Assembly (NCBI RefSeq): GCF_019924045.1
Contig: NZ_JAHXBN010000010.1
Location: forward strand, 186,001-250,000
Reading direction: 5' to 3'
DNA from: Dyadobacter fermentans
GTDB lineage: Bacteria; Bacteroidota; Bacteroidia; Cytophagales; Spirosomataceae
Length of the DNA stretch: 64,000 nucleotides
Under the pieces are notes generated by a model. The model was given only the letters and a program-made list of their open reading frames with translations, had not been told where the DNA came from and did not search any database. This document shows, in pieces, positions 43,080 through 52,094 of the stretch; the first letter of the stretch is position 1; each line of letters begins with the position of its first letter. A program made the position numbers and the translations under genes.

Positions 43080-43688
43080 ATGAACAGAAGAACTGCTATT
43101 ACACATGTTGCGACGATGCTCGGCGGGGTGTTGTCTGCTCCGACTTTGCTGGCCATGTCACGGCGGGAGGGCCACACAACCTCCGAGGGTTTTCCGATGG
43201 AATTTAACCTGACCGAAAGCCAGAAAATGATTGTGGAGGAGGTTGCCGAAATGATTATTCCGAAGACCGCAACGCCCGGCGCGAAGGATGTGGGCGTTCC
43301 GACATTTATCGTGATGATGTTGCAGGATTGCTATAAAACGCCCGAACACAAGAGTTTCGTAGAAGGATTGCTGTACCTGGAAAATAAACAGTTCCTGAAC
43401 CTGAGTGCGGAACAAAAAATGGCGGTGTTGAAGCAGGTAGAAATAGATTCTGTGGAGGAAATGAAGGCCTATCAGATCCAGCAGACCAAAATGGGCGATA
43501 ATGAAGACCGGGAACAAATGGCGGCCCAGGCAAAAGGGTTGCCTTTCTGGCGCCTGATGAAGGAGCTTACCATGCTGGGGTACTTCACTTCCGAGCAAGG
43601 AATGAAGTCGTCTTTTGAATATGTGCCTATTCCGGGTAAACTGGAAATGATCAAGATGAAGCCCAACCAGAAATCTTTCGCATACTAA
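43080..43688 (+). CDS. Gluconate 2-dehydrogenase subunit 3 family protein
   Basis: 202 residues from ATG 43080 (MNRRTAITHVATMLGGVLSA), an RR-containing hydrophobic start that suggests Tat export; the frame extends upstream but lacks such a signal. The body (FNLTESQKMIVEEVAEMIIP, GVPTFIVMMLQDCYKTPEHK) is the small subunit of membrane-associated GMC dehydrogenases, which helps the large flavoprotein fold or be co-exported. The large subunit follows after 14 bases. Confidence 0.9.
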   Translation: MNRRTAITHVATMLGGVLSAPTLLAMSRREGHTTSEGFPMEFNLTESQKMIVEEVAEMIIPKTATPGAKDVGVPTFIVMMLQDCYKTPEHKSFVEGLLYLENKQFLNLSAEQKMAVLKQVEIDSVEEMKAYQIQQTKMGDNEDREQMAAQAKGLPFWRLMKELTMLGYFTSEQGMKSSFEYVPIPGKLEMIKMKPNQKSFAY

Positions 43689-43702
43689 TCGCCCATCTCA
43701 CC

Positions 43703-45418
43703 ATGAACTTAAATTTAAAATCGGATAAAGCACATACGTTCGACGCGATAGTGGTCGGTTCGGGAATGACGGGCGGGATGGCGGCAAAGGAGTTGACAGA
43801 AAGAGGATTGCAGGTGCTGATGATCGAGCGCGGACGGGAAGTGAAGCACATCGAAGATTACGACACGGCCATGAAAGGCCCATGGGAGTTCGAGCACCGG
43901 GGAAAGATTTCCATCCATTCTGCGGAAGAATACTGGGCAAATAACCGTTTCGGGACCCTGGCGAACGAGGAAACGGGTCCTTTTTTTACCGATGATAAAA
44001 AGAACCCGTATATAGAGAAGCGTCCTTTCGACTGGATCAGGGCATATCACACCGGCGGGAAATCCATGCATTGGGGCCGGCAGTCGTACAGGATGAACAA
44101 AAAGGATTTTGAAGCGAATGCCAAAGAGGGCATCGCGATCGACTGGCCGATCCGGTATGAAGATCTCGAACCGTGGTATACGCATGTTGAAAAATTTGTA
44201 GGCATTAGCGGCCAGGCGGAAGGCTGGGACGTGTTGCCCGACGGCCATTATCTACCCGCCATGCCTATGAGCGCTCCCGAACGATATTTCAGGGAGACGA
44301 TGATGAAAAAACTAAACCGCCCCGTTACGATCGGTCGCGTTGCCAACCTTACAAAGCCGCAGCCCTGGCATACGGATCTCGGTCGGGCATCGTGCCAGTA
44401 TCGCAGCAAATGCGCCAGGGGATGTCCGTACGGAGGTTATTACAGCTCGTTGTCCGGCTCGATACCGGCCGCCAGGAAGACCAACAGGCTCACAGTTCTC
44501 CATGATACCATCGCCAGCGAGATCATTTACGACGAAAAAACGCAGAAAGCCAAAGGTGTGCGGGTGATCAACCAGCATACGATGGCCGTGGAGGAGTTTT
44601 TTGCAAAAATCGTATTTCTCAATGCGGGATCGATGAACTCGGCCGCATTGCTGCTGAACTCGACGTCAAGCCGGTTTCCAACCGGATTGGGCAATGACAG
44701 CGATCAGGTGGGCAGGAACATCATGGACCATCACTTGGGTGTAGGTGCTAATGCCACGGTCGAAGGATTTGAAAACGACTATATTTTCGGCCAAAGGCCT
44801 AATGCCTTGTACATCCCGCGTTTCAGGAACTGGGGATCCGATAAAAAGGACTTCCTGCGCGGATATGGGTACCAGGGAGGCGCGAGTAAGTCGGATTGGA
44901 AACGGGGTATCACAATGAACGGCTTCGGCGCCAGTTTTAAGGAGGATATGTCGCGCCCCGGCATGTGGACGATGGGATTTGGCGGTTTTGGAGAAATCCT
45001 GCCTGATCCGTCGAACCGGATGTTCCTCGACAAAGACAAGAAAGACAAATGGGGCATTCCGATGATCGTTTTCGACGCTGCATTCGGTGAAAATGAGTTG
45101 GCGATGCGCAAGGATATGATGGCCTCAGCCGTGGAAATGCTGGAAGTGGCAGGTTTCAAAAACGTTGCCGGGTTCAACCGGCAGGACACGCACCCGGGCC
45201 TGGGCATTCACGACATGGGCACGGCGCGCATGGGTAAGGACCCGAAAACTTCCGTTCTGAATAAATTCAATCAGGTACACGCCTGCAAAAATGTGTTTGT
45301 GACCGACGGAGCGGCTATGGTTTCCTCTTCCTGCGTAAACCCGTCCATTACCTATATGGCTATGACGGCAAGGGCAGCTGACCACGCTGTGAAAGAATTG
45401 AAGAAGCAGAACCTGTAA
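43703..45418 (+). CDS. GMC-type FAD dehydrogenase large subunit
   Basis: 571 residues. FAD-binding Rossmann motif AIVVGSGMTGGMAAKELTER (about 14-33), substrate region RAYHTGGKSMHWGRQSYRM, CRCARG-like Cys pair in SKCARGCPYGGY, and C-terminal LGIHDMGTARMG with SSSCVNPSITYMAMTARAAD. These are the features of the gluconate/2-keto-gluconate/sugar dehydrogenase group. It has no signal peptide of its own, consistent with export together with the Tat-bearing small subunit. Sugar or polyol substrate not determined. No cytochrome subunit gene follows. Confidence 0.92.
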   Translation: MNLNLKSDKAHTFDAIVVGSGMTGGMAAKELTERGLQVLMIERGREVKHIEDYDTAMKGPWEFEHRGKISIHSAEEYWANNRFGTLANEETGPFFTDDKKNPYIEKRPFDWIRAYHTGGKSMHWGRQSYRMNKKDFEANAKEGIAIDWPIRYEDLEPWYTHVEKFVGISGQAEGWDVLPDGHYLPAMPMSAPERYFRETMMKKLNRPVTIGRVANLTKPQPWHTDLGRASCQYRSKCARGCPYGGYYSSLSGSIPAARKTNRLTVLHDTIASEIIYDEKTQKAKGVRVINQHTMAVEEFFAKIVFLNAGSMNSAALLLNSTSSRFPTGLGNDSDQVGRNIMDHHLGVGANATVEGFENDYIFGQRPNALYIPRFRNWGSDKKDFLRGYGYQGGASKSDWKRGITMNGFGASFKEDMSRPGMWTMGFGGFGEILPDPSNRMFLDKDKKDKWGIPMIVFDAAFGENELAMRKDMMASAVEMLEVAGFKNVAGFNRQDTHPGLGIHDMGTARMGKDPKTSVLNKFNQVHACKNVFVTDGAAMVSSSCVNPSITYMAMTARAADHAVKELKKQNL

Positions 45419-45458
45419 TGGAACCAGTTTTAATCGCCGCATCCCAGGGCTATTTTGT

Positions 45459-47624
45459 TTAAAAAGGATATTTTTCGCAACTGGTCTTCTTCAACTCCAC
45501 CAAATGCAGCAGCTCGCTCGAATAAATGCGGGCGATGTTGCCTTTGGGTATGAACGAGTCGATCAGCGTCGGGTCGTCGGAGAGAATGTATTCGTAGCAG
45601 AATTTTTTCTGCGCGTTTTTCAGCGGCGCCAGCTCTTTCATGTATCGGATGTAGTCCATCTGGCCGGGGCGCTGCACGTCGTTATCGGTAGCGCTCCAGA
45701 AGTGGTAGTAACCCACGTTTCTGCGGAACATTACGCCCACGTTGCGATCGGTCGGGATATGCGAACGGATTTCTTTGAAACTAAGGTAATTGTCGGGGTT
45801 GCTCAGGAAATAGGCCCTGTCGCGCTTCATGGACAGGATGTTGGAAGTACGGTCCTGGTCGTAATAGCCCGCTTTTTCCAGCAATGCGAATATTTTGGTC
45901 CTTTCCGTGTAATCGGGCCATCCTTTCAATGGATGGCAGTTGTCTTTGCCTGGAAATTCGTAGTAATCGCTCAGGTATTTTTCATAAACTTTTCCTACTT
46001 CGGCGCTGCTTTCGCAAATCGCGATGGGAATATGTCCCAAGGCTTTTCGCGTTACAAAATTGATGGAAACAAGCTCTTTGCTAGGGTTGCCGTACACGAA
46101 TGGCAGGGAGGAAATCAGAAGTGGAACGATCAGGTAAATGGCTTTCCAGCGCAATTTCAGCGAGTACACGCAGGCGATCATGATCGCGCCCATCGCGAAC
46201 AGGGGCATTTGTGTACGGGTGCTCCAAAGCTGGAATTTCATTAATGTACAAAACAGCAGGAAACCGAGGACGGAGCAGGTCCAGAACCATTTGATATCCC
46301 GGTTCAAAGGCAGGAATAGCAGGAGAACGCCCGCACCGACGATCAGCCAGAAATGGATCGTGTTCGGGATCATATCCTCATGCACGGAGTATTTGACCGA
46401 AAACGGATCGATGCTCAGATCGGGGTCGTCGATATTGACACCAATGGTTTCGTGAAACGCCCTGATCTGTTTGTCCACCGCCTGGTTAAAGCTCGTAATG
46501 GGCAAACCGATATTCAATCCCGCGTTTTTGACCACATTGGACAGGGTGTAAACAACGGAATGCTTTTTGGCCGGCAACTCCTCTGAAGCGAACGGGGTGT
46601 TCTGCAAAGGGCTCATCACATGCCCGAAAAGCGAGTAGTTGCGGTAAAAGAAGGGAGAATAGGTAATGGCCATCAGGGCAAGCGCCACGCCCAGCACTTT
46701 CATGGCGTACGCGAAGCGGTATTGCAGCAGAATACGGACACCGAAATAGATTGCAAATGGTATCGCAAAGATCAGGATCGTATATTTTGAAAACCCGCCG
46801 AATGCCAGCGATTGCATCATCGCCACCAGTGCCAATGCCGATTTCTTTTCCAGCAATTCAAATCCGAAATACACAAAAGCGATAAAGAAAAAACATCCGC
46901 AAAGGTCGACCTGGGTGCTGGTACTTTCAAAGATGCCGATGGGTAGGGTAACGAAGCAGATCGCCGCCAGTAGTTGGCCGTCTTTCGCCAGGCCGAATTT
47001 TTTCGCGATGAGGCTGATCCCGCAGATGGAACCGATGAATGCGCCGAACTGGATCAGGCCGGAGAACTGATCGGAGCCAGACAGCAGCACGGTATCCAGC
47101 ACAATATATTCTGCAAATACATTGAGATACAGCTGCTGCAAATGCATGGTAGGGAAGTGATCCAGGTTACCATTATAGATCCAGATCAGGATCCGGTTCA
47201 AGTGGTACATATGGGAGTCAAAGTTGTTCGGAGCAGCATATATCGCCAGGAACAGCAATGGCAGCAGGTAGAGCAGCGCTACCAAGGTGATTATTATTTT
47301 GTGGGTTGTTCCAAAACCTGCCAGGCGGAATGCGCCTTTCATAGCGCCCAGTTTTTGCAGATCGATTTTCCCGGACTGATGAAGGTAGTAAACCAGGCCC
47401 GACGCTCCCAATGCCTCTGCTATCCAGAATACCAGCGCCGATGTGGTATTAACGGCATTGAAGAAAGAGGCTGTTTCGTTGTAAATGAATACAATGCCCG
47501 CGTTGGCGATCAGCGACAGGATGAACGACCGGCGCAGATTGGTATACGCGCCCATTTCGGTAGAACGCAGGAAAAAGATTGCAAAAATACAGGCAAACGA
47601 AATCAGGAGTAAACAAATACCCAT
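45459..47624 (-). CDS. GT39-like (GT-C) membrane protein
   Basis: 721 residues with about 12 membrane helices and a C-terminal periplasmic part. The first large loop has NNFDSHMYHLNRILIWIYNG with the acidic residue expected in GT-C enzymes (Asp just after the first helices). Such enzymes transfer sugars from lipid-linked donors in the periplasm. The similarity to the GT39 family is architectural, so the assignment is moderate; acceptor and donor unknown. It converges on the GMC gene. Confidence 0.7.
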   Translation of the reverse strand: MGICLLLISFACIFAIFFLRSTEMGAYTNLRRSFILSLIANAGIVFIYNETASFFNAVNTTSALVFWIAEALGASGLVYYLHQSGKIDLQKLGAMKGAFRLAGFGTTHKIIITLVALLYLLPLLFLAIYAAPNNFDSHMYHLNRILIWIYNGNLDHFPTMHLQQLYLNVFAEYIVLDTVLLSGSDQFSGLIQFGAFIGSICGISLIAKKFGLAKDGQLLAAICFVTLPIGIFESTSTQVDLCGCFFFIAFVYFGFELLEKKSALALVAMMQSLAFGGFSKYTILIFAIPFAIYFGVRILLQYRFAYAMKVLGVALALMAITYSPFFYRNYSLFGHVMSPLQNTPFASEELPAKKHSVVYTLSNVVKNAGLNIGLPITSFNQAVDKQIRAFHETIGVNIDDPDLSIDPFSVKYSVHEDMIPNTIHFWLIVGAGVLLLFLPLNRDIKWFWTCSVLGFLLFCTLMKFQLWSTRTQMPLFAMGAIMIACVYSLKLRWKAIYLIVPLLISSLPFVYGNPSKELVSINFVTRKALGHIPIAICESSAEVGKVYEKYLSDYYEFPGKDNCHPLKGWPDYTERTKIFALLEKAGYYDQDRTSNILSMKRDRAYFLSNPDNYLSFKEIRSHIPTDRNVGVMFRRNVGYYHFWSATDNDVQRPGQMDYIRYMKELAPLKNAQKKFCYEYILSDDPTLIDSFIPKGNIARIYSSELLHLVELKKTSCEKYPF

Positions 47625-47782
47625 AGGAGAAGTGTAAACGAACTGGAAAATTTTAGGTCCGGGCTCAGGCGCAGCCTGTGCACCCCCGAAACGTGATTTA
47701 GTGGTGCAAAGGTACGCGATTATTCGAGCCTGGAACAGGATTTGTTAGTGTACGCGCATGATACACGTATTTTTGTCCCCAT

Positions 47783-48730
47783 TCAGGAAACCACATTGCG
47801 CGGGTTTCCCGATTGAAAACCTTCCAGATTGTCGGCCACCATTTGAAGTAGTCGCTGCCGAGCCTCGAATGTCGCCCAGGCTACGTGCGGGGTAATCACG
47901 CAATTGGGAGCCGATAGCAGTGGGTTATCGGCCTTCGGCGGTTCCACCGAAAGGACGTCCAGCCCGGCAGCTGCGATAACACCATTTTTGAGTGCCTCAG
48001 AAAGATCTTGTTCGTGAATGAGCGGGCCGCGACCGGTGTTGAGAACAATCGCGCCCGACTTCATTTTTGCAAGGCTTTCCCGGTTGATGATCTCTTTTGT
48101 CTCGTCGGTAAGCGGGCAATGGAGGCTGATAACGTCGCTTTGCCGGAATATTTCATCCAGTGTCACCATTTCCACGCCCTCAGTCGGTACGGGGTGTTTC
48201 CGGTATGCAATTACCTTCATGCCAAAAGCCGCTGCTATCTTCGCGACCTGCGAGCCGATATCGCCGAGACCGATCAATCCCATGGTTTTACCCGCCAGTT
48301 CATGCAGGGGCGTTTTCCAGTAACAGAAATCGGCGGAGGCTACCCAGTCGCCGGCAAATACACTCTGGCTGTGCGTCTCCACGCGGTTCACGATGGCGAG
48401 CAGCAACGCGAATGTCTGCTGCGCCACCGATGCCGGACCGTAGGCTTTCACATTAGTGACCGTAATACCTTGTTTTCTGGCGGCTTCTATGTCTATGTTG
48501 TTAAAACCCGTTGCCATCACGCCGATGTACCTGGCTTTGGGCAGCTGCGCAAGTGTGTCGCCGGAAAGTACCACCTTATTGACAAGCAATATTTCAGCAT
48601 CCTTGGCCCGTTCCACAATCTCCTCCTTCGCCGAGCGGTCATAAATGGTCACATTACCCAGCTTTTCGATAGGCGCCCAATCCTGGTCACCGGGGTTCAG
48701 AGTATATCCGTCGAGAATTACGATGTTCAT
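47783..48730 (-). CDS. D-2-hydroxyacid dehydrogenase
   Basis: 315 residues from the ATG at 48730 (MNIVILDGYTLNPGDQDWAP). NAD-binding motif TMGLIGLGDIGSQVAKIAAA (GxGxxG), catalytic Arg in LNTGRGPLIHEQDL, Glu in LDVLSVEPP and His in NCVITPHVAWAT. The family includes glycerate and lactate dehydrogenases and hydroxypyruvate reductase; substrate not fixed by sequence. Its upstream region carries 22-base direct repeats. Confidence 0.92.
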   Translation of the reverse strand: MNIVILDGYTLNPGDQDWAPIEKLGNVTIYDRSAKEEIVERAKDAEILLVNKVVLSGDTLAQLPKARYIGVMATGFNNIDIEAARKQGITVTNVKAYGPASVAQQTFALLLAIVNRVETHSQSVFAGDWVASADFCYWKTPLHELAGKTMGLIGLGDIGSQVAKIAAAFGMKVIAYRKHPVPTEGVEMVTLDEIFRQSDVISLHCPLTDETKEIINRESLAKMKSGAIVLNTGRGPLIHEQDLSEALKNGVIAAAGLDVLSVEPPKADNPLLSAPNCVITPHVAWATFEARQRLLQMVADNLEGFQSGNPRNVVS

Positions 48731-48811
48731 GAATTTGTATTTAAATGTTTTTCCAAGATGATACGTGCACGGACCTGCCAAGTACTACGAATGCTTTGTT
48801 GTACGGCTCAA

Positions 48812-48866
48812 ACTTTGAAATTACATGAATTCTATTTTGAAATTACATAGATCCTATTTTGAATTT
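48812..48866. repeat. 22-bp direct repeats upstream of the dehydrogenase gene
   Basis: Two and a half head-to-tail copies of a 22-base unit (TTTTGAAATTACAT-NGA-TCCT style) starting at 48812, 48834 and 48856. The period is two helical turns, and the place is 80-135 bases upstream of the dehydrogenase start, which fits operator repeats. The third copy is degenerate. Confidence 0.7.
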
Positions 48867-48873
48867 GCATAAA

Positions 48874-48905
48874 AAAGCCCTTCCGAAATAGCTCGGAAGG
48901 GCTTT
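48874..48905 (-). terminator. Terminator after the M1 peptidase gene
   Basis: Perfect 13-base arms AAAGCCCTTCCGA/TCGGAAGGGCTTT with a 6-base loop; on the minus strand it ends in a T-run. It lies about 20 bases past the M1 peptidase stop. Confidence 0.93.
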
Positions 48906-48924
48906 GAAAATTATCGGTATAACG

Positions 48925-51306
48925 CTAATTCTTGGGATCTGTACTCACCTTTGCTCCGCCGACGCCCTGCATTTGCATCGGGTTAGGCGCTTTTTTCTGC
49001 TGCTGCTGCTTGAAGATCTGGAACCGGGTCGGTTGTGCGATGCGCGGGAACGAGTTGTTCTCGGTATCGATGTCGGCGATCTGCTGGTAGGGGTCGAGCG
49101 TCCATTGAACGACCTTCTTTTTGGTTGAAATCACCTTGTTGATCTGTACATCGTTGAAGCGCCAGATTTCCGCAGGGAATACCGCCACAGAATCGGTACC
49201 GTCTTCGAAGCCCATTTTTACGATCACCGGCATCGGTACACCGCCCTTGTTTTTGATAGATAGCGTGTAAAAATTGGTATTCTCCTGGATCAGTTGACGC
49301 TCGTTTTCTGTCAAGGTCGAGAGGTATTGCTCGTATTTCTGCTTGTCGGCGTCGGTCACCTTGAACGGATCGTAGCGGTTGTAAAAATCGGCCATGGTCG
49401 AATCCTGGGCCACTACGGTTTCGCCTTTCGTTTTGGCATCCTGGATTTTGCTCATAGTCAATTTCTTGCGGGCGTCTTCCTTGCGGGCGATCTCCTTCTC
49501 GATTGCCGGGTTCTGCGTGTCGATGCTGAACCAATCCACAGTTACCAGGTCCTGGTCAACAGGTTCGGTGCCATAGAACCAACCCTTCCAGAACCAGTCG
49601 AGGTCCACACCGGAGGCATCTTCCATTGTACGGAAGAAATCGGCCGGGGTAGGGCTTTTGAAACGCCAGCGGGTGGCATACTCTTTAAATGCGTGGTCGA
49701 ACAGCTCGCGGCCCATGACGGTTTCGCGGAGGATGTTCAGTGCCGTTGCCGGTTTGCCGTAAGCATTAGGTCCAAGGCCGATCACGTTCTCTGCCGAAGC
49801 CATGATCGGGCTCAGTACAGATTTGTCGGACGACATATACTCCGTGATCTGGTTTGGCTCGCCACGACGTGTAGGGAAGTTGTAATCCCATTCCTTTTCG
49901 GCCAGGTATTGGCAGAAGGTGTTCAAGCCTTCGTCCATCCATGCCCACTGGCGCTCGTCGGAGTTGACGATCATCGGGAAGAAATTATGGCCTACCTCGT
50001 GAATGATTACGCCGATCATACCATATTTCACAGCTTCGGTGTAAGTCCCATCTTCTTCCGGACGTCCGCCGTTGAAGCTGATCATCGGATATTCCATTCC
50101 GCCGCCTGCTACCGAGTGGCAGGAAATAGCCACAGGATAAGGATATTCAAATGTGCGTGCACCATAGGATTTCAAAGTATGGGCCACCGCGCGGGTCGAG
50201 TATTGCTCCCATAGCGGGTTCCCTTCTTTGGGGTACACCGACATGCACCAGATCTTGCGGCCGCTTTTGTAAACATCGCTCTGCATGGCATCCCAGATGA
50301 ATTTCCGGCTGCTCGCAAAGGCGAAGTCACGCACATTATCGGCTTTGTAGATCCAGGTTTTCTTGCCTGGGTTCTTGTTTTCGCGCTTCTCAGCCTTTTC
50401 CGCTTCCGCCTGTGTCACGATCATCACCGGGGTTTTGGAAGTTTCGGCCTGTTTAAGGCGTTGTTTCTGCGTTGCGGTAAGTACCTGTGCGTAATTTTGA
50501 CATTCGCCGCTGGCTGCAACCACGTGGTCGGCGGGAACCGTGATGGCTACCTTGTAATTACCAAAAATCAATGCGAATTCGCCCTGGCCGAGGAATTGCT
50601 TGTGGTTCCAGCCGTTCACGTCGTCATAAGGCGCCAGGCGCGGGAACCAGTGTGCGATGAAGTAGTTAGCATTCCCGTCTTTAGGGAAAAACTCATATCC
50701 GCTCCGGCCATAGTATTCGGTGATATTGTAATTCCAATCCACGCTGAACACGAAGGGGGTGCCGGGTTTCATCACGATGGGCAGGTCGATGCGCATCATC
50801 GTTCCGTTGATGGTGAATGGCAGCGCTTTGCCAGCCTTGTCCTTTACGGCGGTGATATTATAGCCATATTCCACCTTGGGGTCCAGCGAGGAGCCGCGTC
50901 CGGTGTTCATTGCCGCCAGTTGAGCGGTGCTCATTCCTTTTTCGTTGATGGAGCCCGTACGCGAAAGTGCGGCGATGCCATCTTTTTTGAAAAGGTTCTG
51001 GTCGAGCTGCATCCAGATGTATTTCAGGTCATCCGGCGACTGGTTGTAAAATGTAATGGTTTCCGTACCCGTAATGCGGCGGTTGTCGTCGTCGAGTTCG
51101 GCTTTAATGTCGTAGTCGGCGCGTTGTTGCCAGTATTCCCTTCCCGGAGCGCCGGAAGCGGTCCGGTAGGTGTTAGGCGTGGGCAAGGTGGTGCCGAGTT
51201 GTTCAAAACGGTCGTTGGCCTGGTAATTGGGGGAGGTTGGCAGCTGCTGTGCCGTGGCGCATAGCGACACGAGCAGCATTAGTAACGGGAGCAGCGTTTT
51301 TTTCAT
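48925..51306 (-). CDS. Exported M1-family metallopeptidase
   Basis: 793 residues with signal peptide (MKKTLLPLLMLLVSLCATAQ). An N-terminal beta domain precedes the gluzincin site IHEVGHNFFP (H436, E437, H440) and the downstream Glu ligand in WAWMDEGLNTFCQYLAE. The GGMEYPM segment (in VAGGGMEYPMISFNGG) is the M1 exopeptidase loop. It is predicted to trim amino-terminal residues from peptides in the periplasm. The C-terminal part beyond residue ~600 lacks the usual ERAP1_C domain and ends in a Gln-rich tail. No T9SS domain seen. Confidence 0.93.
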   Translation of the reverse strand: MKKTLLPLLMLLVSLCATAQQLPTSPNYQANDRFEQLGTTLPTPNTYRTASGAPGREYWQQRADYDIKAELDDDNRRITGTETITFYNQSPDDLKYIWMQLDQNLFKKDGIAALSRTGSINEKGMSTAQLAAMNTGRGSSLDPKVEYGYNITAVKDKAGKALPFTINGTMMRIDLPIVMKPGTPFVFSVDWNYNITEYYGRSGYEFFPKDGNANYFIAHWFPRLAPYDDVNGWNHKQFLGQGEFALIFGNYKVAITVPADHVVAASGECQNYAQVLTATQKQRLKQAETSKTPVMIVTQAEAEKAEKRENKNPGKKTWIYKADNVRDFAFASSRKFIWDAMQSDVYKSGRKIWCMSVYPKEGNPLWEQYSTRAVAHTLKSYGARTFEYPYPVAISCHSVAGGGMEYPMISFNGGRPEEDGTYTEAVKYGMIGVIIHEVGHNFFPMIVNSDERQWAWMDEGLNTFCQYLAEKEWDYNFPTRRGEPNQITEYMSSDKSVLSPIMASAENVIGLGPNAYGKPATALNILRETVMGRELFDHAFKEYATRWRFKSPTPADFFRTMEDASGVDLDWFWKGWFYGTEPVDQDLVTVDWFSIDTQNPAIEKEIARKEDARKKLTMSKIQDAKTKGETVVAQDSTMADFYNRYDPFKVTDADKQKYEQYLSTLTENERQLIQENTNFYTLSIKNKGGVPMPVIVKMGFEDGTDSVAVFPAEIWRFNDVQINKVISTKKKVVQWTLDPYQQIADIDTENNSFPRIAQPTRFQIFKQQQQKKAPNPMQMQGVGGAKVSTDPKN

Positions 51307-51334
51307 AAATCGTTGGTCATAGATAGTTTGGTTG

Positions 51335-51961
51335 TTATGAGTCGACAGGCATGCCTGCGAGTGTGCGGAAAAGTTCGTTGTTCAGGACCAGCGACAGCGC
51401 CATTCCGAAAATAATGCCGGATAATATCTGTATCCAGCTCAATTTCTGAACCCTCAGAAGCTCGATCATCGCAAACGCGATGACTAATATAATAAAGACG
51501 ATAATGAGTTGCCCCAATTCGAGCCCTACATTAAAGCCGAGCAAAGGATTGAAAATGTCCGCTTCCTTGCCCAGCAGTGCCCTCAGGTAGTTCGAAAAGC
51601 CCAATCCATGGATCAAACCGAAGCCTAATGCGAGCGGATACCTGAAAGCCGGAGCCTTCTCTTTGGGGGCATAGGTGTTCTTGGGTGTTTTGTAAAAAAA
51701 ATTGAGAAAAGCGGTAATGAGTATGGTAATCGGGATGAGCAACTCGATCACGTCGGGATTGACATTGACATAACCCATGGTGGATAATGCCAATGTAATG
51801 GAGTGGCCCGCCGTAAATGCGGTTACCAGTACGACGACTTTCTTCCAGTCTACCAACGTGTAAACCGAGCATATGGCCATGATGAAAAGAATGTGATCAT
51901 AGCCGTTGGAATCAGTAATATGGTTGAATCCTAATTGAAGGTAAGCCTGAAACTCCGACAT
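51335..51961 (-). CDS. HupE/UreJ-family membrane protein
   Basis: 208 residues with five to six membrane helices. The signature is LGFNHITDSNGYDHILFIMA, VTAFTAGHSITLALST and FGLIHGLGFSNYLRAL, as in the HupE/UreJ_2 family, which includes presumed metal (nickel or cobalt) permeases. No hydrogenase or urease gene is nearby, so the cargo is unknown. It lies 28 bases upstream of the M1 peptidase gene on the same strand. Confidence 0.9.
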   Translation of the reverse strand: MSEFQAYLQLGFNHITDSNGYDHILFIMAICSVYTLVDWKKVVVLVTAFTAGHSITLALSTMGYVNVNPDVIELLIPITILITAFLNFFYKTPKNTYAPKEKAPAFRYPLALGFGLIHGLGFSNYLRALLGKEADIFNPLLGFNVGLELGQLIIVFIILVIAFAMIELLRVQKLSWIQILSGIIFGMALSLVLNNELFRTLAGMPVDS

Positions 51962-52094
51962 TAAACTAGGGTTAGGAATGTGTGACGCCGGACAATTTAA
52001 TTGTCAAGACAAAAATAGATAAACCCGAAGATATTTCTTTCGGGAGTGGAAACCAACAATGTGGTTAAAATGCTACAAGACGCAGCCCGACTAT

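Noticed and set aside
48008..48850. 280-codon frame opposite the dehydrogenase gene
   Set aside because: Antisense to a complete D-2-hydroxyacid dehydrogenase; no protein-like features.
49294..50214. 306-codon frame opposite the M1 peptidase gene
   Set aside because: Antisense to an intact M1 peptidase with catalytic motifs; no domain or start signal.
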